A DNA stretch of 64,000 nt. Origin: Clostridia bacterium (GTDB lineage Bacteria; Bacillota; Clostridia; Oscillospirales; Acutalibacteraceae). The stretch spans positions 1 to 64,000 of the forward strand of contig JAFRUO010000009.1 of the NCBI GenBank assembly GCA_017438845.1. Reading direction: 5' to 3'. Below are positions 15,993-25,256 of this stretch, piece by piece. Under the pieces are notes generated by a model that was not told where the DNA came from, did no database searches, and worked only from the letters and a program-made list of their open reading frames with translations. The position numbers and the translations under genes were made by a program. Each line of letters opens with the position of its first letter. Positions within the stretch are counted from its first letter, which is position 1.

Positions 15993-17353
15993 TGAAAAAG
16001 TATAGCGAATATACTCCCACAGGGATTGCATGGAACGAAAATATGCCTTCGCATTGGACTTCTGATAAAGCCAAGCATATTTTTTCCAATCCAAAGCAAA
16101 TCAATAAGGGAAACTCGGAAAAGAACATTCTCTCATTGACGTTGAAAGGTGTTATAAGAAATGATGCAGATAATCCCATAGGGTTAGCACCATCTGATTA
16201 TTCGACGTATCAGATTTTCGAAGAGAACGAGCTTGTTTTCAAATTGATTGATTTGGAAAATATTTCGACCAGTAGGGTTGGAATAGTTCATGAACGAGGA
16301 ATTATGAGTTCAGCGTATATTAGGTTACATCCAAGAATTCCTCTTAACTTGAAGTATTTCTATTACCAATACTACGACTGGTATAAGAGAAATATTTTTA
16401 ATGGCCTTGGTGCCGGAGTACGTCAAACTTTATCAGCAGCAGATTTGCTTAACTATAACATTGTTATTCCGCCTGTAAATGAGCAAGATCAGATTGTCAG
16501 ATATCTTGATTGGCGCATGGCATTGATAAACAGATTTGTTAAAGAAAAACGTGCTGAAATCAAACTCTTACAGGAATTGCGTCAAACAATAATTAACAGA
16601 GCTGTTACTGAGGGAATAGATTCGACTGTTGAATTCAAAGATACAGGCGTATCATGGCTGCCGCGAATCCCTAAGAACTGGGAAATTGTTCCTTCAAAGA
16701 CTCTTTTTGCAGAAAGCAAGAAAACAAGAAAGCCAGATGATTTACCCGCGACAGCAAGCCAGAAATACGGAATCATTTTACAATCAGATTTCATGCAAAG
16801 AGAAGGCCGTCGAATTGTTGTTGCTGGTCAGAATCTTGAGGCATGGAAACACGTGGAGCCAGATAATTTTGTCATCAGCCTTAGGAGCTTTCAGGGTGGT
16901 ATTGAGCACTGCGCAATTGTCGGTTGTGTGACATGGCATTATATAGTTCTTATTCCCTGTGACAGAATCGAACCAAGATACTTCAAATGGCTTTTTAAAT
17001 CCAAAAGTTACATTACTGCGCTTCAAAGAACTTCGGACTTTATAAGAGATGGGCAGGATCTTAGATATTCAAACTTCGTGAAAGTTCCTTTACCCATATT
17101 TTCGAAGCAAGAACAAAATGATATAGCTGACTATATCGAGAAGTGGTGCAATACCATTGATAAAACGATAGAAGGAATTAAAGAAGAAGTGCTAAGAGTT
17201 GAAGAGTTAAGGGTTCGGACTATATATGATGTCGTGACAGGAAATATAGATGTGCGCGATGTTACTATACCAGCTTTTGATGAGGCAGACGGTTCATATG
17301 AGATAGATGAAAGTGAATCGGATGAAACTGTAGATGAGGAGGTCGATGAATAA
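15992..17353 (+). CDS. hsdS: Type I restriction specificity subunit HsdS
   Basis: A 453-residue specificity protein with two target-recognition domains (about 1-165 and 205-380) each followed by a conserved long helix (YLDWRMALINRFVKEKRAEI and YIEKWCNTIDKTIEGIKEEV). The two helices pack together and set the spacing of the bipartite DNA site. It has an acidic C-terminal tail (DESESDETVDEE). The GTG start and the stop overlap its neighbours by one base, so M, S and R are translationally coupled. Only one hsdS and no adjacent recombinase are seen, so there is no sign of a phase-variable shuffling locus here. Confidence 0.93.
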   Translation: MKKYSEYTPTGIAWNENMPSHWTSDKAKHIFSNPKQINKGNSEKNILSLTLKGVIRNDADNPIGLAPSDYSTYQIFEENELVFKLIDLENISTSRVGIVHERGIMSSAYIRLHPRIPLNLKYFYYQYYDWYKRNIFNGLGAGVRQTLSAADLLNYNIVIPPVNEQDQIVRYLDWRMALINRFVKEKRAEIKLLQELRQTIINRAVTEGIDSTVEFKDTGVSWLPRIPKNWEIVPSKTLFAESKKTRKPDDLPATASQKYGIILQSDFMQREGRRIVVAGQNLEAWKHVEPDNFVISLRSFQGGIEHCAIVGCVTWHYIVLIPCDRIEPRYFKWLFKSKSYITALQRTSDFIRDGQDLRYSNFVKVPLPIFSKQEQNDIADYIEKWCNTIDKTIEGIKEEVLRVEELRVRTIYDVVTGNIDVRDVTIPAFDEADGSYEIDESESDETVDEEVDE

Positions 17354-20300
17354 TGCCAAGTAACACCAAGGAGAATGGCTTCGAGACTCTCATCGTTAAC
17401 TGGCTTGTTAACGAAAACGGTTATGAGCAAGGGACAAATGCTGACTACAATCAGGAGTATGCGATTGATGAGGAGCGTTTGTTTCGCTATTTGCAAAGCA
17501 CACAGCCACGAGATTTAGCGGAGCTGCGTATACTCGATACACCGGCAGAAAAGAAAAAGTTTCTGGAGAGGCTCAGTCGGAAGCTTTCTGACCAAGGTGT
17601 TATTGAGATACTCAGAAAAGGTTTTAAATATAAGAATAAGACACTGGAATTCTATCAGGTATTGCCGAGCAAGGGAAACCAGCGGGCACAGGAGCTATAT
17701 GAACAGAACATTTTTAGCGTGACTCGTCAGCTGCAGTATTCCAAGGAATATGGCCGCCTTGCGCTTGATCTCTGCATTTTCCTGAATGGCCTTCCGATTA
17801 TCACGATGGAGCTGAAGAACCAGTTCACGCTGCAGAATACTGCTGATGCGGTCAAGCAGTATAAAACGGACAGAGACCCTGCGGAGAAGCTGTTCAGCTT
17901 TAAGCGTTGCATTGTGCATTTCGCTGTTGATGATAACGAAATCATGATGTGTACCGAACTGAAGAAGGACGACTCATATTTCATGCCATTCAACAAAGGT
18001 TTCGAGGATGGCGCAGGTAATCCTCCAAATCCGAATGGGATCAAGACGGATTACCTTTGGAAAGACATACTGACGAAGAGTGAGTTCTCTAAGATTCTGG
18101 AAAACTATGTCCAGATTGTTGCGGATAAGGACGAGGATACAGGGAAGACTTCGTATAAACAGATATTCCCAAGGTACCATCAGCTGAAGGCTGTAACGAT
18201 GCTTCTCGACCGCGCCAAGAAGGAAGGTGCCGGGCAGCGTTACCTTATTCAACATAGCGCGGGCAGTGGCAAGTCGAATTCAATAGCTTGGCTCGCCCAT
18301 CAGCTTGTCACGCTTCAAAACGGCGGTAAGAATATCTTTGATACTGTTATTGTGGTTACCGACCGTATCAACCTCGATAAGCAGATCAAGAATACGATAA
18401 AGCAATTCACGCAGGTTTCCTCTACAGTAGGCTGGGCAAAGTCTGCGTCCGATTTGCATACCCTTTTGGATGAGGGTAAGAAGATCATCATTACCATAGT
18501 GCACAAGTTCCAGTTCATCTTGAACGATATTTCTACAGCATATAAGAATCGCACCTTCGCGATCATTATCGACGAAGCGCATTCGAGCCAGAACGGTAGT
18601 CTCGCTGCAAAGATGAACATTGTTATTTCAGGCAATGTTTATACCGATGATGACGATTTTGAAGACAAGATCAACACAATCATCGAGGGCAAGAAAATGG
18701 CTCAGAATGCAAGCTATTTTGCGTTCACGGCCACACCGAAAAATAAGACCCTTGAAATGTTTGGTGAAATCATAACTGATGAAAACGGCAATCCGATCTT
18801 AAATGAGGACGGAACGAAAAGGGCTAAGCCACACGATGTGTATACGATGAAGCAGGCAATCGAGGAGAAGTTTATCCTTGATGTCCTGAAATACTATACG
18901 CCTTATCAGAGTTACTACCACCTGATTAAGACCGTCAATGATGATCCGCTCTTCGATAAGAAGAGAGCAAATAAAATCCTGCGTTCTTATGTGGAAAGCG
19001 ATCCTCATGCTATAGAGGAAAAGGCCGGTATCATTGTTGAACATTTTTATAATAATGTCCGGATGAAGATTAAGGGCAAGGCTCGTGCAATGGTAGTCAC
19101 CCATCAAATTCAAAGAGCGATTGAATACTACTTTGCTATCAAGAAAGAGCTGGAAGAGCGCAAAAGCCAGTACAAGCCGATGATCGCTTTCTCAGGTGAA
19201 GCTCGCTATAATGGTGAAACATATACCGAGGCAAAGATCAATGGATTTCCAAGTGCCAAGATTGAGAAGGAATTCCGTAAAGATCCATATCGTATTCTGG
19301 TCGTAGCGGACAAATTCCAGACCGGATATGATGAGCCTCTTTTACAGACGATGTATGTGGATAAGAAACTGTTTGACATTAAGGCAGTACAGACGCTCTC
19401 GCGCTTGAATCGTTGTGCACCGTACAAGACAGATACCTTTGTTTTGGACTTCATCAACAATCCTGCTGATATTCAGAAATCTTTTGAGCGATACTATAAG
19501 ACCACGGTTCTTTCCGGCGAGACAGATGCAAACAAGCTAAATGATCTGATTGACAACATGGAGCCCATGCAGGTCTATTCCGATGACGATGTGAACACGT
19601 TTGTTGAGCTCTACTTGAATAATGCAGATCGGGAACAGCTTGATCCCATCATCGATAGGTGTGTCGAGTTGTTTAAGGCTTTAGAATATGACGACAAGGT
19701 AGAGTTCAAGAAGAGTGCAAAGGGATTTGTGCGTACTTATAATTTCCTGTCGTCCATATTACCGTATGGTTCTCCGGACTGGGAGAAACTGTCTATTTTC
19801 CTGACACTTCTCGTGCCAAAACTCCCGAAAGTGGGAGACGAGAATGACGATTATAAGAAAATCATCGAAAGCGTCGATCTTGATAGCTATCGAGTTGTTG
19901 CCCAGCAGACCATGTCAATCTCGCTGGCCAATGAGGATGCAGAGGTGAAGCCTGTGCCGGTTCAGACGGATATAGGCATTCCAGTACCTGAATTGGATAC
20001 GCTTACTCATATCCTCGAATCGTTCCATGATGTGTGGGGAAACTGCGACTGGACAGATGAAGACAAAATCAAGAAGCAAATTCAGGAAATCGCCGAAGAG
20101 GTCAAGAAGGACGAGCGTTATCAGAATGCAATGCAGTTCTCGGATATTCAGAATGCTCGCGATGAGAGTGAACGCGCTACATGGGAGGCAATCCTCCGTA
20201 ATATGTCCAGTGGAATGGAACTTTATACTGCTTATCAGGGTGATACCCGGAGTCGCCGGAATCAGTCCTTCAGGGACTGGTTACTGGATTTGATTTTCAA

Positions 20301-20427
20301 TGCAACATATCAGAAGCCAACAACACCTAAGTCCGATGCAGAAAAAGTGTATTCATTTGATTATGAGCCTCCGGTTTCAATGGTGGCTGAAGATCCAGCG
20401 CCATACGGAGCTAAGAAGGAGGACTAA
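17353..20427 (+). CDS. hsdR: Type I restriction endonuclease subunit HsdR
   Basis: A 1024-residue restriction/translocase subunit. The N-terminal PD-(D/E)XK nuclease domain carries ALDLCIFLNGLPIITMELK (D at about 139, ExK near 151). The helicase core has Walker A HSAGSGKSNS near 301 and DEAH near 406, then TATPKN and a second RecA-like lobe with ADKFQTGYDEP and QTLSRLNRC. The C-terminal helical part binds the HsdM-HsdS core. Full length and intact motifs indicate a working enzyme that pumps unmethylated DNA and cuts it. Confidence 0.96.
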   Translation: MPSNTKENGFETLIVNWLVNENGYEQGTNADYNQEYAIDEERLFRYLQSTQPRDLAELRILDTPAEKKKFLERLSRKLSDQGVIEILRKGFKYKNKTLEFYQVLPSKGNQRAQELYEQNIFSVTRQLQYSKEYGRLALDLCIFLNGLPIITMELKNQFTLQNTADAVKQYKTDRDPAEKLFSFKRCIVHFAVDDNEIMMCTELKKDDSYFMPFNKGFEDGAGNPPNPNGIKTDYLWKDILTKSEFSKILENYVQIVADKDEDTGKTSYKQIFPRYHQLKAVTMLLDRAKKEGAGQRYLIQHSAGSGKSNSIAWLAHQLVTLQNGGKNIFDTVIVVTDRINLDKQIKNTIKQFTQVSSTVGWAKSASDLHTLLDEGKKIIITIVHKFQFILNDISTAYKNRTFAIIIDEAHSSQNGSLAAKMNIVISGNVYTDDDDFEDKINTIIEGKKMAQNASYFAFTATPKNKTLEMFGEIITDENGNPILNEDGTKRAKPHDVYTMKQAIEEKFILDVLKYYTPYQSYYHLIKTVNDDPLFDKKRANKILRSYVESDPHAIEEKAGIIVEHFYNNVRMKIKGKARAMVVTHQIQRAIEYYFAIKKELEERKSQYKPMIAFSGEARYNGETYTEAKINGFPSAKIEKEFRKDPYRILVVADKFQTGYDEPLLQTMYVDKKLFDIKAVQTLSRLNRCAPYKTDTFVLDFINNPADIQKSFERYYKTTVLSGETDANKLNDLIDNMEPMQVYSDDDVNTFVELYLNNADREQLDPIIDRCVELFKALEYDDKVEFKKSAKGFVRTYNFLSSILPYGSPDWEKLSIFLTLLVPKLPKVGDENDDYKKIIESVDLDSYRVVAQQTMSISLANEDAEVKPVPVQTDIGIPVPELDTLTHILESFHDVWGNCDWTDEDKIKKQIQEIAEEVKKDERYQNAMQFSDIQNARDESERATWEAILRNMSSGMELYTAYQGDTRSRRNQSFRDWLLDLIFNATYQKPTTPKSDAEKVYSFDYEPPVSMVAEDPAPYGAKKED

Positions 20428-20433
20428 CAACAT

Positions 20434-22962
20434 ATGAAGGGTTCGGAATGCAAATTCGTTAAATATATGGAGGGCTCTGACAAGCGGTTTGTCATCCCGG
20501 TGTACCAGAGAAATTATGACTGGAAGACCGAGAACTGCAAGCAGCTGTATGATGACCTCGTAAAGATCATCAAGGGACACCGGAAGAGTCACTTTTTCGG
20601 GAGTCTTGTTTCTGTCTATAATCCGGATGGGCATAATGAGGAGTTCCTGATCATCGATGGCCAGCAGCGTCTTACGACAGTTTCGCTGTTGTTCCTTGCA
20701 ATGTATAACCTGATTGATAAGGGTGTCATTGTGCCGGAGACCGCTAATCTGAAACAGCGAATTTTCGAGGAATACCTCGTGGACAAGTGGAAGCCGGAGG
20801 ATACCCGTATCAAGCTCAAACCGGTAAAGAATGACCAGACTGCTTTTGGGAAGCTGTTCTCTGATCCGACAGAGCATATCCGTGAATCCAATCTGACTGT
20901 AAACTACGATTATTTCTATGACCGCATTCAGAAACAGGAAATCACCATCGATCAGCTTTATGATGCGATCTGCTGTCTGGAAATTATAAACATCCGGTTG
21001 GATATGGACGACAATCCGCAGCTCATTTTTGAGAGCCTGAACTCGACCGGTCTTGACCTCAGTGAAGGTGATAAGATCAGAAACTTCATATTGATGGGTT
21101 TGCCTTCTAAGGAGCAGGAGGATTATTACGAGAAATACTGGAATAAGATCGAGGTCTGCACGAAGTATGATGTAAGTGCCTTTATCCGAGATTACCTGAG
21201 TGTGAAGCAGCAGGCCATCCCGCAGCAGAAGAAGATCTACATCAATTTTAAGGACTTTGTGGAGCTTGGAAAAATCGAAACGGAACCACTCCTTGCCGAG
21301 ATGCTGGCCTATGCAAAGCGGTACCAGATTCTCCTTGATGGTAACTCCGGCAGTGCCGCCCTTGACGCTTGTATTGACCGACTGAACCGTCTGGAGACTA
21401 CGGTAACAAGGCCGTATTTTCTCGAAGTGCTGCGCCTATATAACGAAAACAAACTGACGTTGGCACAGGTCACTGAGATTTTCCTGACGACAGAGAATTA
21501 CTTGTTCCGCAGGACGATGTGTGACCTGCCGACAAATGCTCTGAATAAAATCTTCCTCATGCTGCACCGAGAGATCATACGATACGACGGTACCGAGGAC
21601 AACTATGTCGAGAAGCTCAAGTATGCACTTCTTTCCAAGAAAGAGCGTGCCCGCTTCCCGGACGATGTGGAGTTTAAGGCGGCATTTGAGGAACGTCCAG
21701 TTTATCTGATGAACAGCAAGAATAAGATTTACATTCTTGAGCGCTTCGAGAACTTCGGCACTTCGGAGGATAAGGATGTATACCGTCACTGTGACGACGG
21801 CACCTATTCGATTGAGCACATTATGCCTCAGCATCTGACACCGGTGTGGCAGAAGGAGCTGGGCGATGACTATGAGCAGATACATGAGCTGTGGTTGCAT
21901 CGCATGGCAAATCTTACGCTGACGGCCTACAACTCGAAATACAGCAATAGCTCTTTCACTGAAAAGAAAACCATGCAGAACGGTTTCGATGACAGTGGTA
22001 TCCGCATGAATACTTGGATTGCCAAGAAGGACAAGTGGACGCTGGCGGAGCTGGAGGAGCGCAGCGAATATCTCATGGGTCGGGCTCTGTCAATCTGGGC
22101 AGCACCTGTCACAGAATACAAACCGGAAGAAAAGCAGCTTGATACTTATACGCTTGAGGATGAGGGCGAACTGACCGGACGACTGATTGCGAAGTTCACC
22201 TTTAAAAACACTGAGCAGCCGGTAACGAGCTGGGTTGAGATGTTCCAGAAGGTTATTCAGATTCTGTATGCCGAGGATAAGGCCATTATCACTAAGCTGG
22301 CCATGTCGGAGGAGGAGAACATCGCCCTCCACTTCAATACAAATCAGGATGCGTTCACGAAGTCGCTTGAGATCGGCGATGGCATCTATGTATGGACAAA
22401 CACCAGCACTCAGAGCAAGCTATCTGTTCTGAGTCGTCTCTTCAAATTGTACGATGAAGATCCGGCAGATTTGGTATTTTATCTGCGTGATGAAAACGAA
22501 GTCAATGAGGATGAACCGGGTAGCCGTTACGAGCTCCGGAGAAAATACTGGACATACGCGCTTCCGATTATCCAGAAGGCGCACGGCGAGGACGGTTCCT
22601 TCTCTAATGTTAATCCGTCAAGGGATAACTGGATCAATGGCTTCTTTGGTATAGGTGGCTTCTATCTTTGCTGCGTAGCAAACTTTGATGCAGCGCGGGC
22701 AGAGGTCGTATTTGGTAGAGGCAATAAGCAAGAAAACAAGGCTGCCTTCGATAGCCTGTATACACATAAAGCAGAAATAGAATCTGCACTGGGCACGACG
22801 CTCCAGTGGAACCGTGGCGACGACATCAAATCCTCTAAGGTCTTCATTCAGCTGAATAACGTCAGCATCGAGAATGAGACCGATTGGCTCCAGATGGCTA
22901 ACTTCCACGCTGATTGGACGAAGAGGTTCTACGATGTGATTGTGCCGTTTATAAAACAATAA
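20434..22962 (+). CDS. DUF262/DUF1524 GmrSD-like restriction protein
   Basis: An 842-residue protein six bases after hsdR. The N-terminal DUF262 (ParB-like, GmrS) domain shows IPVYQRNYDW and the nucleotide-contact motif IIDGQQRLTT near residue 72-81. The central DUF1524 (HNH, GmrD) part has SIEHIMPQHLTPVW near 459 and RMANLTLTAYNSKYSN near 490. A C-terminal region from about 680 resembles DUF4268 (GDDIKSSKVFIQLNNVSIENE). GmrSD-type enzymes are modification-dependent NTP-driven nucleases against glycosylated phage DNA. Placement directly after a type I system supports a combined defence operon. Confidence 0.88.
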   Translation: MKGSECKFVKYMEGSDKRFVIPVYQRNYDWKTENCKQLYDDLVKIIKGHRKSHFFGSLVSVYNPDGHNEEFLIIDGQQRLTTVSLLFLAMYNLIDKGVIVPETANLKQRIFEEYLVDKWKPEDTRIKLKPVKNDQTAFGKLFSDPTEHIRESNLTVNYDYFYDRIQKQEITIDQLYDAICCLEIINIRLDMDDNPQLIFESLNSTGLDLSEGDKIRNFILMGLPSKEQEDYYEKYWNKIEVCTKYDVSAFIRDYLSVKQQAIPQQKKIYINFKDFVELGKIETEPLLAEMLAYAKRYQILLDGNSGSAALDACIDRLNRLETTVTRPYFLEVLRLYNENKLTLAQVTEIFLTTENYLFRRTMCDLPTNALNKIFLMLHREIIRYDGTEDNYVEKLKYALLSKKERARFPDDVEFKAAFEERPVYLMNSKNKIYILERFENFGTSEDKDVYRHCDDGTYSIEHIMPQHLTPVWQKELGDDYEQIHELWLHRMANLTLTAYNSKYSNSSFTEKKTMQNGFDDSGIRMNTWIAKKDKWTLAELEERSEYLMGRALSIWAAPVTEYKPEEKQLDTYTLEDEGELTGRLIAKFTFKNTEQPVTSWVEMFQKVIQILYAEDKAIITKLAMSEEENIALHFNTNQDAFTKSLEIGDGIYVWTNTSTQSKLSVLSRLFKLYDEDPADLVFYLRDENEVNEDEPGSRYELRRKYWTYALPIIQKAHGEDGSFSNVNPSRDNWINGFFGIGGFYLCCVANFDAARAEVVFGRGNKQENKAAFDSLYTHKAEIESALGTTLQWNRGDDIKSSKVFIQLNNVSIENETDWLQMANFHADWTKRFYDVIVPFIKQ

Positions 22963-22973
22963 AGAAGGGGCGC

Positions 22974-23606
22974 ATGATGAAAATAGGAAGAAATGATCCG
23001 TGTCCATGTGGAAGCGGAAAGAAATATAAGAATTGCTGTCTCCGAAAGGAAACAATGAGTATTCCTGACCGCATAAGAGAAGCTTTTAGGGAGAGGGGAT
23101 ACAAAGAAGACATCGGAGATGTGCTGTCGAGCATGTATCGGTATATGGAGAGGAAACAATGGTGGGGTGCTTGCCACGCCACATGCGCGGCATTATATGT
23201 TTGCCTAACCGAAATTGGATATACACCGGATCTGTGCATAGGTGAGGTTCTTGGGCAAGGTTTGTACTTTGATCACTCATGGATTAGCCTTGATGATAAA
23301 ATGATTGATCTTGCGATAAGCATGACCTTGCTTGGAGGTGCACCGGCATCAGGAGTTATTGTTTTTGGTAAAGACATCAAAACAGGGTTGCCTCCTATAT
23401 TGGATTATGGTGTTCCGGGCAGAGGCATCGAGGATCAGGCAAAGTTTGTGATGGAACTCCCGTTTAACCAGTATATGGATAGCTTCCCGGATGAAAAAGA
23501 TGGTCTATGGGGCGTCGTTCGTGAAGTATTAGGTACTGATATCAACATCCCATCATTGCGTGAAAAATACAAGGACACTAAGAGAGTTCTTGTAAGACAT
23601 GAATAA
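22974..23606 (+). CDS. SEC-C motif protein with cysteine-peptidase/transglutaminase-like core
   Basis: A 210-residue protein. The N-terminus has the zinc-binding SEC-C motif (NDPCPCGSGKKYKNCC, C10/C12/C21/C22). The middle reads WWGACHATCAAL near 62-73 and FDHSWISLDDKMIDLA near 100-115, giving a Cys...His...Asp pattern like transglutaminase-like peptidases. I do not recognise a named family for the whole. The start at the ATGATG pair removes 20 residues that would overlap the previous gene's tail. It is coupled to the nuclease gene that follows. SEC-C proteins are frequent in defence islands. Confidence 0.72.
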   Translation: MMKIGRNDPCPCGSGKKYKNCCLRKETMSIPDRIREAFRERGYKEDIGDVLSSMYRYMERKQWWGACHATCAALYVCLTEIGYTPDLCIGEVLGQGLYFDHSWISLDDKMIDLAISMTLLGGAPASGVIVFGKDIKTGLPPILDYGVPGRGIEDQAKFVMELPFNQYMDSFPDEKDGLWGVVREVLGTDINIPSLREKYKDTKRVLVRHE

Positions 23607-23647
23607 TGGTAATGGTGTTGCATTTGAAGAAGGAGGCTTATTCGTCC

Positions 23648-24190
23648 GTGAGTAACGATATAAAAGCAATTGAAACAGAATATGACGGACACCGATTTCG
23701 TAGTCGACTTGAAGCTCGCTGGGCAGTCTTTTTCAATGCAGTCGGTCTAACTTACGAATATGAAATCGAAGGATTCGAAATGGATGGAACCAGATATCTT
23801 CCGGACTTTTATATTCCAAACTTAAATAGGTGGTTTGAAATCAAGGGCAAACCGTTGAGCTTGGGCGAAATAAAAAAGTGTGAAGAATTCTGTCGTAGGC
23901 TTGATAATGAGAACATCAAGTTTTCAGTCCTTATTGGATCACCGAACTTATGCGCCGTTCGTATTGGAGATTTTTCTGGAATTTTGGAGTATGTATGGGA
24001 ATGGCCTTCAGAAAGGTATCCAGATAATTATCGCATTCAGGCACCTAAAGAACTCATTGAAGAAGAATACTATTCTCGGTTTATGAAGGGGTTATGGATT
24101 ATTCCAGATAGGACAGAAGAGGAAGTCGCTGTTGCTGCTATTGCAGCAGGAAAAGCAAGATTTGAATTTGGCGAAAAACCAGATGTATAA
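23648..24190 (+). CDS. PD-(D/E)XK nuclease-like protein
   Basis: A protein of about 180 residues. I choose the GTG at 23648 because AGGAGG lies 12 bases upstream; the ATG at 23606 overlaps the previous stop but has no site. The core YDGHRFRSRLEARWAVFFN, then YLPDFYIP, then WFEIKGKP supplies the E, D and ExK residues of PD-(D/E)XK enzymes in the expected order. Related proteins are found across clostridial phages and islands. It is the last gene of the defence block and ends next to the methyltransferase remnants. Confidence 0.78.
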   Translation: MSNDIKAIETEYDGHRFRSRLEARWAVFFNAVGLTYEYEIEGFEMDGTRYLPDFYIPNLNRWFEIKGKPLSLGEIKKCEEFCRRLDNENIKFSVLIGSPNLCAVRIGDFSGILEYVWEWPSERYPDNYRIQAPKELIEEEYYSRFMKGLWIIPDRTEEEVAVAAIAAGKARFEFGEKPDV

Positions 24191-24239
24191 AATCTCTAAG
24201 GTCGAGTGGATGGGATTTCGGACTTGTTTCCTCAGAGCG

Positions 24240-24489
24240 TAGTCTTGAGACGGTCGGCAAATTTGTCCGGTTCTATATTATAAGTCGGACAACCACATCG
24301 ACCTGTTTCCGCATACGAGCGTGGTCGAAAAATGGCTATTTTGAGGTCAAAAAAGTCTTTGATATATTCCCGCGAACGAACGGCTCAATCCGGCGGACTA
24401 TTGACATCAATCTGGAGCAATCGAGCCATGTGGAGACAGTTGTATTGATAAAAAAAGCACAAACGGTTTCTGAGATTCCTTTTAAATAA
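24240..24489 (+). pseudogene. Degenerate 3' end(s) of an rlmD/rumA-like methyltransferase gene, remnant A
   Basis: A plus-strand frame with no start reads GYFEVKKVFDIFPRTNGS, then after about 15 unrelated residues SSHVETVVLIKKAQ and a stop at 24487. Just before it, in another frame, IDLFPHTSVVE appears at about 24298-24330, and CTTGAGACGGT at 24245 resembles a third decayed copy of the HVETV codons. The pattern DMFPxTxHVETVxLxx-stop is the C-terminal end of RlmD/RumA-type 23S rRNA m5U methyltransferases (E. coli RlmD ends LDMFPHTGHLESMVLF). So this 319-base gap contains overlapping gene-end scars instead of a gene. Confidence 0.65.
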
Positions 24490-24509
24490 AATAACGGAGG
24501 CATATTGAT

Positions 24510-24908
24510 TTGTCTACTTGGAAATTAATCCGGCTTTCTGTCTGGAAAGATGATGCTGTCTTTCTTTCCGACTTGGATAAACAAAAACAGAAGGCAATTC
24601 TTTCGGCTGTTCCGGTGAAAGAATTGTTCCATAAGTATACATACGGAGAACACTCTTTTGAAGGAGAATTCTGTAGATTTGTTTTATGTACCACCGACTT
24701 TGGACCAATCGTTAAAGTCAGTGAACGGACGACCACTGCAGAAAGCAACATGAGACCTTCGACGATGGAGCTTGAATGGTGCTGCTTCCTGAAAAACGCT
24801 ATCGTTTCCTTTGACAATATCACATATGAAAACTGGGGAGATTATGCCATAGAAAATGAGAAGACCAGAGTAATTGTCATAAAAAGGAAAAGTGGGGATT
24901 ACGCCTGA
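24510..24908 (+). CDS. Hypothetical protein between methyltransferase remnants
   Basis: A 132-residue protein starting at TTG with GGAGG nine bases upstream. It opens MSTWKLIRLSVWKDDAVFLS and contains a conserved-looking CRFVLCTTDFGPIVKV strand and a MELEWCCFLKNA segment. I recognise no family or motif. It stands alone between two remnants of the methyltransferase gene end, so it is probably cargo left by an earlier insertion. Confidence 0.6.
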   Translation: MSTWKLIRLSVWKDDAVFLSDLDKQKQKAILSAVPVKELFHKYTYGEHSFEGEFCRFVLCTTDFGPIVKVSERTTTAESNMRPSTMELEWCCFLKNAIVSFDNITYENWGDYAIENEKTRVIVIKRKSGDYA

Positions 24909-25029
24909 TATACAAATGCCATTTTGCATAGACCTTACCGGCAATCTGATTACTCCGGCCTTACTTATCGACGGCATAGGTTTTACGAGGACGGTCGTGT
25001 GGGCAATATAGATAACGGCATTTATATTC

Positions 25030-25082
25030 ACGCTATTGTCCCAAGGCATGTTGAGACGGTGGTGTCAATGACAAAGGGATAG
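25030..25082 (+). pseudogene. rlmD/rumA-like gene-end remnant B
   Basis: The frame reads IVPRHVETVVSMTKG followed by TAG at 25080. HVETVV is shared with remnant A but the preceding DMFPRT part is replaced by unrelated sequence. This looks like the distal side of a recombination site where the upstream part has been swapped. The rest of the gap to the acetyltransferase gene (about 25083-25256) holds a hairpin and a short LKKYNTLEIVG frame. Confidence 0.5.
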
Positions 25083-25141
25083 GCAGTCCGGATAGTTAAG
25101 CCTGAGTGCTTGATTATAAATAACATTTTAGGAGAGTACTG

Positions 25142-25179
25142 TTTGAAAAAGTACAACACACTGGAGATTGTCGGCTGAC
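25142..25179 (+). pseudogene. Start of a broken small gene (LKKYNTLEIVG)
   Basis: AGGAGAGTACTG precedes a TTG codon opening LKKYNTLEIVG, which stops after 11 residues. A good ribosome site with an immediate stop suggests the beginning of a gene truncated by a rearrangement. It could also be a leader peptide for the following hairpin and acetyltransferase gene. Confidence 0.3.
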
Positions 25180-25214
25180 CGGGAGGTTTGCAGACGATCA
25201 AAACAAACCTCCCG
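25180..25214 (+). repeat. Perfect 11-bp hairpin before the acetyltransferase gene
   Basis: CGGGAGGTTTG (25180-25190) pairs exactly with CAAACCTCCCG (25204-25214) around a 13-base loop. It starts at the stop of the short LKKYNTLEIVG frame and lies 43 bases before the acetyltransferase start. There is no T-tract, so an ordinary terminator is unlikely; with the short frame it resembles a leader-type control region. Confidence 0.55.
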
Positions 25215-25256
25215 CCCAAAGGCAATTGCAGTCAACAATTTTCAGGAGGAAAAACA

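Noticed and set aside
15992..17353. Phase-variable hsdS shuffling locus
   Set aside because: Only one hsdS is present, with no truncated copies, inverted repeats or recombinase next to it.
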